Source: Urechis unicinctus
Lineage: Eukaryota; Annelida; Polychaeta; Xenopneusta; Urechidae
Assembly (NCBI GenBank): GCA_034190875.2
Contig: CM067343.1
Coordinates: forward strand, 64,309,476 to 64,373,475
Length of the DNA: 64,000 nt
Direction of reading: 5' to 3'
Part shown: positions 1-12,700 of the stretch, piece after piece
Position numbering within the stretch: position 1 is the first letter of the stretch
Layout of the letters: the number at the start of each line of letters is the position of its first letter
The notes under the pieces: model-generated
Told to the model about the DNA's origin: nothing
What the model saw: the letters and a program-made list of their open reading frames with translations, nothing else
Database searches by the model: none
Position numbers and translations under genes: made by a program

Positions 1-707
1 AAAATCAACAACATAAACAGCCACAGCATCAGTCTGCATCAGACTGTCACTTTCGGCGGGCTGAAAGGGTGGCCAGATATGAGGGGGACCACTGCACAGT
101 ATGTACAAGGAAGAGTAAATTATTCCACATTGTGGCTATAAGTTTTTCACTGCTGTTTTGTTAATATGCTTAGAACATAACTATACTTGGTTCCAGGTAC
201 CATCCAATTATTCAACATGAGAAAGTAAAGGGTTTTCAAACACCAATTGAAGTATTAACTTACCCTTGAGCTAATTCTCAAGCTCCTATCCATGGTGTTT
301 GTTCTGTATTCATATCAGTGTCTTCACAGGTGCAATATGGACATCTTGCTGAAAACCACTTGCTGGTTATACATGATTTTATCCAGTCTGCCAAGTCATT
401 TCTTAACATAATAGAGTAGGATGCAGAGAATTTAGGAACTGTCACCAAATTCACTCATTGTGAAAAGGCCTATTATTTTATCTATGAAAGATGCACAGTG
501 TTGTTTTGATGGTACTGTTGATGGTACTGTACCAATGATGCAGTATTAATGTGTTGTTATGGAGAAGCTATTGAAGTGACGTTCAACTGGATAAAGTTAT
601 GAGTTTAGGGAGGTTGTTGATAGCACACAGGTATATGATAGATATGCTCATGTGTGATGGCTAGTTTGCAGTGATTGGTAAGATTAAGATGGGCCATGTT
701 TTTGCAG
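1..707. other. Intronic or 5' flanking sequence of the APEH gene
   Basis: No convincing exon was found here. The first recognisable APEH exon starts at 708 after the acceptor ending TTTTGCAG. It corresponds to the region around residue 150 of vertebrate APEH, so the start codon and first exons should lie to the left of the window. A short amino-acid run near 45-100 could be part of an upstream exon but is too weak to call. Confidence 0.5.
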
Positions 708-3700
708 GTAATTTTGGCTGCTTGGAGTGGTCCTATTCTGAGACACACATCCTGTATGTAGCGGAGAAAAAGCGACCCAAAGCAAAGTCATTTTTTGACA
801 GGAAAGCCACAAGAGATATAGAGGGTGGCAATCAGGATATTGTGCTTGTGAGTATAGCGTATATCTACCAACATCTATCACTTAAGATATCGAAATGATA
901 ATCAGGTTGATGATATTCAATTGATCTGGAGTCGGTTTATTTGAAGAAAAATATATCGATGTGATATAGAGATATCACGAGGATATTTGTATGATAATGG
1001 TCATTAAATTCATACTGGAAATTAGCCTGATGATTACTGAATTGATGTGTTGTGTGTGTTTGTGGTGGGGCAGGGGGAGGAACATGAATATGTGGAGCCG
1101 TGGGGAGAACAAATGACCGGCAAGTCACATCCTGTCATCTGTGTGCTCGACATAGATGCTGGCGCTGTCAGCACCCTGGATAATGTCCCCGATAATATCT
1201 CACCTGGGCAGGTGAGTTGGTGTAACCCTTGATGATATCTCACCTGGCCAGGTGAGTTGGTGTAACCCTTGATGATATCTCACCTGGCCAGGTGGATTGA
1301 GATAACACTTGATGATATTTCACCTGGCCAGGTGAGTTAAGATAACACTTGATGATATCTCACCTACACAGGTAGGTGGATGGCACACCTTATCATGAAA
1401 ATCCTTATCTGTAATGTTGATTTTTATAAATATGGGTTTTTTTTGTATTCTCACTTGCTGGTCGGGTCCTGGCTCTGTCATTGTCCTGTGACTTCACCCA
1501 CTGCATCTGTCATTGTGATGTGACTTCACCCACTGCATCTGTCATGTGACTTCACCCACTGCATCTGTCATGTGACTTCACCCACTGCATCTGTCATGTG
1601 ACTTCACCCACTGCATCTGTCATTGTCATGTGACTTCACCCACTGCATCTGTCATGTGACTTCACCCACTGCATTTGTCTGGACTGTTTCTGTACACAGG
1701 CCGTGTGGTGTCCTGATGACCTTGGCATTGTGTGCGTGGGATGGGACCATGAGCCCTATCGACTGGGTTACATATACTGTGCCATGCGCAGGTACACAGG
1801 GTCATACATACGTAGCCTTGCTTCCCACATTCTTCTCATATCATAGTGCATGCCCACATATCTGTTAAGCAGTATAACCTTATTGTTGTTTTGTTTGTTG
1901 ACAGGAGCGATTTGTATTATATCGATCTGAGAACATTCCAATGCAGTAAGTATTTCCGATGAATTTATATATGTTTTTAATCATATAATAACACATGGCA
2001 AACAGTTGTTGTTGTAGATTCTCACTCATGCAATGTAATTATCCCTGATTACCAAGGGTTGATTCTAAGAGATCATGGAGCTATTTGTATGTCGTATTGC
2101 ATAAGTCTACGATCATTAAAATTTCATGGCTAGCTTTAGTTAGATGGACCCATGTAAGTTTGATTTGATGGGGATTCCCCTGCTTGCCAGCTCTCTGGTT
2201 ACTGGACCCGTTTCACAGGTGTATGGCATGTTGCAGGTGTGTTGGGAGGAGAGGGTCGTTCTGTGAGAGGACCTCGCTTCAGCCCTGATCTCTCAAAGCT
2301 TCTCTACTTGGATAATGCTATCGGAGGACCTCACATACAGTGTGCACGCCTCATGATGGTCAGTACTCCCATCACTCACCAGGTGGCGCTCGTTACCCAG
2401 CCTATGGAGTTGTTTTTTGGTGTAGCTGTTGACATTGATGAATCAAAACTGATTGTAACTATGGAGAAAGCTGGCATGTTGACATGATAGCCCCTTCACC
2501 CTTATATAATATTGGCACATGAATGCCAACCTTTAGATTCTGCCATTATGACAACATAATGCCTTTATTTCTGGAGCAGCGATGTTCAGTTATTCAGAAG
2601 ATAATCTTGTTTGACTTCAGATTGACTGGTCTACAAAAGGTGTGGTTACTGTTGTGGATGAGGTCGCCAGTGCTACTGGTAGGTTGTCCACAATCATGCA
2701 TGACATGCATACATGACATGCTGGGTTAGATCACAACTCTTGTTCATTTCTACCTGGCTTTGTCTTCACACTGTTTGACTGGGGAGAATATTGTACAAAT
2801 AGCCACATAATTGATGACTTTTCTAATGTATTATTGTGCTTTTTGTCCTGACTTCTCCAGACTCGGGTTTCACCGGGCTCTACCCTGCTCTTGGTGCCAC
2901 GACACTACCTGTACGCTGCATGGCCAATGACAGCCGTCGTCTTATAATGGGAACCCAATGGCGCTCCAAAGCTGTACGTCCAGTCCACTATGCTTTGGAT
3001 AGAGCACCAGTCATTGCATCATTTTCTCTTGACTAATGCTCATATAGGGGACGTTTAACAACATTTTGCTGCTCATTAACTCGCCACCACGTGGGGGTCA
3101 TGACCATGTAGCTTTCTGTATATCCAACTGTGTTCACCAGTTTGTTTGCTGTGTGTGGTCCGCCAGGTGATGGTGTGTATCGATTGTGAGACGGGAACCG
3201 TCGTCAAAATCACGGATGGTAAGGGCAGAACAGCCAGGACTTGTAATAAATCATCATAACGGTCATCCGTTATGATATGAGTCTGTACTTGTGTGCGTGT
3301 GCAGACCCAGTGGTAGGGGGATGGCAGTTTCTTGATATCAAAGACGACCTCATCCTAGCTGCTTGCTCTAGTCCAGATATGCCACCCTACCTGGTAAATC
3401 CATATAATTGCTCTACACTTCTGCAAATAGTTACAACAGCACCATTTTGATCTTTACATAGTAGACGTATTATACGTATCTCATGATCAAAAATAGTGTC
3501 ATGGTAGGAGTAAACTCACCCACAGTGTTGTTAGTGTTACAGTTAAGTTCTTTTATTGTCACAAATCGCTGTTCTACTCCATATGTAGGTAATAGGCCAG
3601 TTGCCTAAGGCCGGCCATGAGGAGACTATATCTTGGACCATGCTGGATTCTGATGTCAATTGTCTGCGTGATGTCACATGGCGCCATCTACCCATGGAGG

Positions 3701-6700
3701 TGTCCAAGGCCAGCATTAATCCCGACTACGGTAGTTACCTCCCTGGTATAATGATTGATGTGACTTGTCCACCGATGAATATATGAAAACCATTGAGAAA
3801 CTGTTTCGAACAGTTCAATTTAGGTTGGCATTCATGTCTTGGACAACCAGAAGTTGTTGTAACTTATTCTGTTACAGTTTGTTGTAGAGAGTTCGATATT
3901 TGTTTTCAGAGAGTTTGGATTACGAGTGTGTATTGCTGGAACCATTGGATACAGCCAAGGACGGAAAGAAACCGCCCCTTATTGCTTTCCCACATGGTAA
4001 GGTTAATCTTGTGATCGAGAGTTGGTTCTTGCCGGAGAACACTTTATTAGTGTCTTTTGTAAATGGGTTTTTGTCTTTTGTCTGTTTACCTTCATTTTTA
4101 CATGATATGTTACAGGTATCCCCTGTAATATTATAGCACTGTGACACAACTTACAAATTTGGGGTTGACACTCAACATAGATAAATAGCTGATGTGATAT
4201 GCATAGAATGATTAAGGCAGGTGCTAGAATCATTGACAGGTGTTAGAATTAATGACAGGTGCTTGCATCAATTCCATGTGCTAGAATTAATGGCAGTTTG
4301 TGTCCAATCTATTTCATTGATGGTGCTTTCTGTAAAACCCTGCATCAGAGCTAATGCTTTGTGTAAAACCTAGCTTCAGAGATCTTACTTTGTGAACAAC
4401 AAACTTTTGAGATTGTGCATTGTGAACAACCTAGCTTCAGAGATTCAGTGATCATGCTTTACGTCCAATCACCTTCAGAGAGCTTGTACAAAACCTTGCT
4501 TCTGATTTCATGCTTTTTGTACAAGCCAGCTTCTAAAATCGTGAGATTGTACTTAGTGTACAACATAGCTTCAGTAAACATGCTCAGTGTGCAACCCCAG
4601 CCTAAAAAAGTATGATTTGTGAGCACCATAGCTGATGAGATTATGCTTTGTTTACAAACTAACCTCACACATCAAGATTTGTATTGTTTAGTGGTGCTAG
4701 ACAATATTGTTTAGTGGTGCTAGACAATATTGTGTAGTGGTGCTAGACAATATTGTGTAGTGGTGCTAGACAGTATTGTTTAGTGGTGCTAGACAATATT
4801 CAATCAAAAGCCTTTCTATCATATTTCTATCTGTTGTTAAAGGTGCGTTTCATAAAAAATCATCGAAATTCTGTTCTGAAAAATAATTTGTCGATCGATT
4901 CCCTACGAGGATAAGTGACCCCAGCTATGTTAATGGCCTTTGTAAAGCTCGATATAGTTTTTTACAGGACGTGAATTTTAACCCAAATATGACACACAGT
5001 TACGACAGTATACTCCAAGGCTGAAAATGGGCTATTTTTGTGAACAAAGTTCAGAGGCTGTTTTCAGTGTCTTATAATCAATTATATATCAATGATTTGG
5101 TGTTCCTAGTTACATTAAGGATTATAAACAAATCATTGAAGCAACTACACAAAATGGAAGCAGAATAAAAATTGCTGAAGAAATGCATCTTAAAACTAAA
5201 GCGTAGCTCAAGCTTGTGTGCTTGTGATCCAAGTGATAATGATTGCCTCTATCACTAGGCACTCTATTGGAATTATCATATAGCATTGAAATAATCATGG
5301 TTAGTTGGGTGATCAACATCAACTTTGTTGGTCCTTATTGAATATATTTAATTGCATAAGTTGGCGCATAAAAGGCCATATTGATAAGAAATTTTCCACA
5401 GAGCATTAAAGTATGATAAATTTGGTTGAAGATCAACACAAATGGTTAACCACCTTAACACCATGTTATAACCACTATATAACCATACACTGGTTAGATT
5501 ACCAGATAGCTATTGAAAGCATGTGTCATTCTGCAGATTATAAAAAAAAGGGGCACATAAGAGAAAAAAATTCACCACTATGAATATACAAACAATAGGT
5601 TGTCCCCACTCTTAAATAATTGCACTGCAAAACAGCCCACTGTTCCCATATTGGTTGTATGTATGAAATCTTTTGTATCTATCCTCATCCAAATGAAGGG
5701 TGGTCCTATTGATAGTAGTAGGATTGCATGTTGGCTGGTCGATATTGACGGCTGTTGAAAGCTTGCGGTGGTCGGAAGGTACTGCCTGTTGTACGCGTGG
5801 ATCTACTGTCTGAGTCCAAGTCATTGATATCCTTAACAGACCTACTGCACACAACAACACAGCAATGAAGTGATGAGTGACTGAAAAGATCAGGAAATGC
5901 TTGTATAATCACGATATGCTTGAAAGGTTCAGCTAATGCTTGAATGGTCAGCTAATGCTTGAAAGGTCAGCTAATGCTTGAAAGGTCAGCTAATGCTTCA
6001 ATGGTCAGTTAATGCTTGAAAGGTCAGCTAATGCTTGAAGTGTCAGCTAATGCTTTAATGGTCAGTTAATGCTTCATTGGTCAGATAGGCAGGATTATAT
6101 GTATAGAGGGTTGATCCTACAAGAGTAGATTGATGGAGTGAGGTCTTACCCATCACGCTTGTGGTGTCCTCGACAGACGCAGAAACATGCTACCAACATG
6201 ATGAGAAGTCCCAATATACCCACTACGATGAACACAATGTAGATTGTGGCCAATCCACCCTCGTCTAGATCTGATGAAAACGATGAAGTGTTAGAGTTTA
6301 AGCTTGTTGCAAATTAACTTATTTCAGTGGAGTAGTTCTTCCAATATAAAAATGACAATATCAAACTAGGTATAGTTGTAATAACCTTCAATAAGACACT
6401 GACGATTACCCTACATTTATCCAAGCTTCAATAGATTTCCAATTTTAATTGATTGTAAAATTAGGGCTAATGAATGAGTCTGTCTCTTCTATGTTCAGGG
6501 GGACCACACTCAGTGTTTGGAGCAGACTTCTCCCTCTACTTCTCAGGCCTGTGTCGGTGTGGCTATGCTGTTCTCCTCAGTGAGTATACACCCTCTATAT
6601 TAGCCCAGAATGATTCCTACCAAGCAAGCAATCAACTTGCGTGTCTCTTTTCACAGAAATAATGGAGTGCGAATCATACATTGTTTACCTTATCTGTTAC

Positions 6701-9700
6701 ACAGTGACTTTTCTTTGATATTCCATCGGCAACCCCCTAACCCCATAGCATGACTGTGTTGGGTCATTCCTTGGCATCATAACCCCACCCCTTGTTCCCA
6801 CCCTCAGCCCCCCCCCCCCCCCCCTTTCCTTCCAGCCCTTTGTTATTAGTATTTAGGCCAAACCTGCGGTAATTGTAGGACTATCCCCATCATCTCCATC
6901 GTCACCTCCTGACCCCTTGTACATGATGACCCCATCAACTATCTCCAGGTTGTCTGGGAAGGGTAACACTGTGGCAGGTGGGCTGAACTGACTGATGCCA
7001 CACTTAGTGAACGCTTGGTCAGCCCCAATAGCTGCTCCCTCGTCGATGGCTATCTCTTGTAGGGCGGGGCATCCCAGGTTGACCTCGGTCAGACAGTCCT
7101 TCAATCCCTGCAGATTCCTGTTATTCATATACATGGACAATGAAGACATTGATTCTTGGGATACTTAGGTTTTTTTTATCAGGGTACAAATAGTATTTTG
7201 TGTCACTCAGTGTGGATGGGTTTACATGACTAGGTGAAAGACTCACCCACAGGAGGATGTTGAGCCCCATTGATGAGGTTCACTGTAGTTGTGTAGTCGT
7301 AGGTTATTCTGCAGGCCACTGTCTTCAGCAGTCGTACTTGCTGGTCACCACAAGCTGCAAACACTCGCTAGATTAATTGCTCTCACCAAAATAGGTGTTA
7401 TCCCATGGTGTCATGTGTGATGTGAGTCACAAGTGTGAGGAGTCACTAATGGTGGGAGGTGTCACAAATGGGAAGAGTCACAAGTGGGAGGAGTTACAAA
7501 TGGGAGGAATCACAAGTGGGAGGTGTCACAAATTGTAAGATTCACAAGTGTAAGGAGTTACAAATGGGGAGAACCACATGTGGGAGGAGTTACATATGGG
7601 AAGTTTCACAAGTGAGAGGAGCAACAAATGATGGGAAGATTTTACAAATGGGAGGAATCACATATCTGGAAAGTCAGAAGTAGGAGGAGTCACAAGTAGA
7701 GAGAATCACCAGTGGGATGAGCTACAAATAGGGAGTGTCAAAGTGGGGGGAGTCATGAGTGAACCATAACATCATTTGTGAATTAGATGCTTTACAAACG
7801 TTCTTTTGAACTTACCTGCATTGCAATCGGGTGAATTGAGAGTTTCATTGAAAAGTGCAATCTGATCATCTTGAAACTGTACATATTCCACGAAACACAG
7901 AGATACTGCAGGTCGTATACAGTTCTCCAGAAATGGTATTACGATGTACCAGCTGCAACAGACACATGTGTATGTCAACATCATACCCACGATCAGAAGG
8001 TCTTGAAACAACTTCAACAGACACATATATATACTATTTCCGTTCCGCGGCCCTAACCACTTATTCTCCATAATGTTTGCCTTATCCGTGCCCCACACCC
8101 CCGACGTGTAAACACTATGAAGTGATACTTACTTGCACGCTGTGGCTGACCCGGCTTTGATGCCGTCTGCTAAGCATTGGTTAGCGGTAACCATGCCTTC
8201 TGAGCACGCCTGGGACACCACAGTGGCTCCATGACTACTGGCCGAGAGGCAAAGTAACACAACCACGGCTGTCAAAGCTGCAACCAACACAACCACTGAC
8301 AACACAGCCACTAACAACGCAACCTCTTACAACACAGCCTCTTACAACACAACCTCTTACAACACATCCACTTACAACACAGCCACTTACAACACATCCA
8401 CTGACAACACAACCTCTTATAACGCAGCCACTTACAACACAGTCACTGACAACACAACCTCTTACAACACAGCCACTGACAACACAACCTTTTATAACGC
8501 AGCCACTTACAACACAGTCACTGACAACGCAACCTCTTACAACACAGTCACTGACAACACGGCCACTAACAACGCAACATCTTACAACACATCCACTGAC
8601 AACACAACCTCTTACAACACAGCCACTAACAACGCAACCTCTTACAACGCAGCCACTTACAGCACAACCACTCACAACACAGCCACTAACAACACAACCT
8701 CTTACAACACTGCCTCTTACAACACATCCACTGACAACACAACCTCTTACAACGCAGCCACTGACAACACAACCTTTTATAACGCAGCCACTTACAACAC
8801 AGTCACTGACAACGCAACCTCTTACAACACAGCCACTAACTACGCAACCTCTTACAACACAGCCTCTTACAACATATCCACTGACAACACAACCTCTTAA
8901 AACACAGCCACTTACAACACAACTTCTTACAACACAGCCACTAACAACACAACCACTTACAACACAGCCACTAACAACGCAACCTCTTACAACAGCCTCT
9001 TACAACATAGCCACTGACAACACAACCTCTTACAACACAACCTCTTACTGACACACACCTCTGACAACACGGCCACTAACAACGCAACCTCTTATAACGC
9101 AGCCACTTACAGCACAACCACTTACAACACAGCCGCTAACAACACAACATCTTACAACACTGCCTCTTACAATACATCCACTGACAACGCAACCACTGAC
9201 AACACAGACACTTACAACACAGACACTTACAACACAGACACTAACGACACAGACACTAGCAACGCAGACACTTAGTTTGGTGGTATGGGAATCTGCGGGG
9301 TGGGCGGACATGATGATGATGATGATGATGCATCATGACCTTCATGAGTCCCAGTCGTTGACGCGGTAATCTAATTACGTTGTAGACATTTCGCTTGTGC
9401 AGGCAGGCTGAATCGATGAACTCACATGGACGTGTAGAGTATATAGGAACGTGAGGACATCTATGCTGCAGTCGTTAACTGACCCGGTAGTTACCCTTCA
9501 TAATTTACTACGGATCACCATCCGCTGTGAACTGTGAATGTTACGTCATTGCTTCTTGATAAATTCTTTAAACAATTTATTAAATTAATTAGTGATCTAA
9601 GTCGATTCATTCGAAATAATCATCACTTCTTGGACGAGGGAGAAGATTTCTATTTGCTGGTCATGGTTATTGTTTGGTAATTTTGAATTCTGGACATTTG

Positions 9701-12700
9701 GGAACCGTGAATCGTGACATAGCAAGCGCTAGAAAGACTTGTTCAAATAAACCTCGATGTTGGAATTATGAACAACTTGTAATCTCTGTTTATCAGTTTT
9801 AACTAGAGTGTAGTAAAGCCGTCGACTTACCCGCATTACGCGCCCTCCCTTGCATGTCCAAAACCCTCTCTCTCCCTCTCGCTCTGCCCTCCTTACTCCT
9901 GCACGTTAAGCACCTATTCCTTATTGTGAAACTTCGTTAGTTCACGCAAAGGATATCACAATATCTAATTCAATTAGAAGTGATATGTTCCCACAAGATC
10001 CCCACGGTTAGTTTCGTTCTATGTAAATTAAGGCAGATATCTCCCTCTGTAGAGGAATGGTGAATATGTGAAAATAAAGAGCCTTCGAATCGCCTTCATG
10101 TCATATTGGCGCAATAAAAAGACTTCCACGAGCCAGTCATGCGTTCAGATCTTTGGACCATTCAGGCGAGCTTGGGTGTGGTCGCTTTTTACATTTACGT
10201 TTTAGGTGAGACTTCTGTAATCATGTTATGGTAGGTAGTGAGGTGAGGTGTTTAAGGTGGTGTGGGGCGTGGGGTGTGGTAGGAAGGGTGGGTCACACGC
10301 CTGTCAGACCCCCAGCAGCTCACGATCTGCATGCGAGAGATAGTCATGTTGACTCTTCAAATCGTGGTGTGTATTGTGTCTTTTTTTATCCGTAATGTGG
10401 AATGATTTGGTCCAGTCGGCGAACTGGGTGTCATGAGGAGACCGATCTATGTCCTCAATGCACGCAAGTAGAACACCTCACATACATATCCACCCCCCCC
10501 CCCCCCCCTCCCCCGATATTCTCCCTCTCCTCACCTCCCACCTCTACCCTAACCCGATGTTATTATTGGTCACAATACAACTTGAGTTGATGCGTGTTAA
10601 TGTTAGGTATGCTGTCGTACGCGTACGGCTGGCTCTGTGGTTGTGTCAACTTCTAGGAGAAGTAGGCCGCTTTTATAGGGCGCTTTATTTGGCGCTTGTG
10701 TGTCTTGTATCTTGTGTGGACATTCGCTTTACCGTAACATGTTGTTGTTGTTTGGCTTAGGGTAAGTAATGGCTGGGTGCATGTGTTGATAAGGCGTTTT
10801 GGTTGCGTGGGTTGATAAGGTGGCTGGATTCATGGGTTGATAAGATGGCTGGTAGCATGGGTTGATAAGGTGGCTGGGTGCGTGGGTTGATAAGGTGGCT
10901 GGATTCATGGGTTGATAAGATGGCTGGTAGCATGGGTTGATAAGGTGGATGGGAGCGTGGGTTGATAAGGTGGATGAATTCATGGGTTAATAAGATGGCT
11001 GGTAGCATGGGTTGATAAGGTGGCTGGGTGTGTGGGTTGATAATGTGGCTGGGTTGATAAGTGGCTGGGTGGGTAGGTTGATAATGTGGCTGGGTGCGTA
11101 GGTTGATAATGTGGCTGGATTCATGGGTTGATAAGATGGCTGGTAGCATGGGTTGATAAGGTGGCTGGGTGCGTGGGTTGATAAGGTGGCTGGATTCATG
11201 GGTTGATAAGATGGCTGGTAGCATAGGTTGATAAGGTGGCTGGGTGCGTGGATTGATAAGGTGGCTGGATTCATGGGTTGATAAGATGGCTGGTAGCATG
11301 GGTTGATAAGGTGGATGGGTGCGTGGGTTGATAAGGCGGCTGGCTGCGCAACTTGATAAGGTTGCTGGGTGCGTGGATTGATAAGGTGGATGTGTGTTGC
11401 GGTCGCATGTCATCCTAGCGCTGCGCCGTACTGGTATATACAGCACGTTATGACGCCTCATGTTACTTCCTGTGTATTTGCTTGCCAGTAAACTCATGTT
11501 ACTTCCGCGGGTCGACCGGGTGTATTTTGCTTCGGCACACAAGACGTTCAGGACTGCCACGTGAGTCATGCCACCTCAGCATGATACAACTGGGATATGA
11601 CCAGGTGTGGACCACATGGCATCTTATCTGACGTTTATTTCTTTTCACAGGCTGCTGTTGAGAAAGTGCTGGAAATGGGCGTGGCTGACCCATCGGTTGT
11701 CATGGGCGGGTTCAAGACGTTCTTACATGACTGCCAATATCCAGTGAGTCCCCAATATTTCCCCTTTCGTGATGCTGTTTAATCAACATGAGTTTTTGGT
11801 GTTATGTACGTGATCCAATACAACTGGGATAAATAACACCTGCCATTATGTGTTGGCAGGAATTCTACAAGGCCTGCTATGTGGACAAATACATCATATG
11901 GGACATGGTGTCATCATATGGGCTCGGAACCCCGTCACAGACCTGCCTAGTAAGTGATCATGTTTTTGGTTTGTTAGTTTTACACAGGACTGCTGTTTTA
12001 CAGAAAGTGCATATGGTCTCTTGTAAAATGGGGAACAATTCTGTGGCTGACCCAGAAAGAGTGTGGTTCAGTCATGGCCGGCACATCTGACATCCGGATG
12101 GTTAGGTCATCATGAGAATTTCCATTTTTAAAAGATTGAATCTGGGTATGGCATTCATGTTGGCACGCAGCCATAAATATCTCAACCTGTATGTGTCCAT
12201 ACAGTGGGTCACTGAGATAGGACTCCCGTTGAAAATGAAGTTATTTATGCCGATTTAACCAATGTGACCTAACTTGCACTGCCTATACCTTTCACTCACT
12301 GGTTAATAACCAATCTACCTGTTCATTAATATTTGGCAAGTCCGGTATGGCAAGTGACCAATATTTCACTTTAATAGGAGTTATATACCGAGCTTAAATG
12401 ATGCTGGTACTACCCTGAGATATTTAATCAACCCCTAATGAGTTTTCACAATGTTATGTACGTGATCCAAGACTCGCCATTTCCTCTTGCCTAGGTTTCG
12501 TTAACTCATTGCATAAAATATACCCCAGCAAGTTTCTGGATCCCAGATGACTTACCACCTGGCAAATAACACCTGCCATGACATGACATTAACCACCTGG
12601 CACCCACATGACCCACGTCACAGACCTGCCTTGTAAGTCACAAATATATCATGAGCCTTTGGTTGGTGTCTGTTAGTCCGAGGACACTGACAGGTATATA

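Noticed and set aside
8235..9311. Long minus-strand open frames made of SGCVVRGCVV-type repeats
   Set aside because: They are created by a 15-bp minisatellite whose period is a multiple of three. They are in a different frame from the adjacent signal-peptide exon and have no ATG or conserved sequence.
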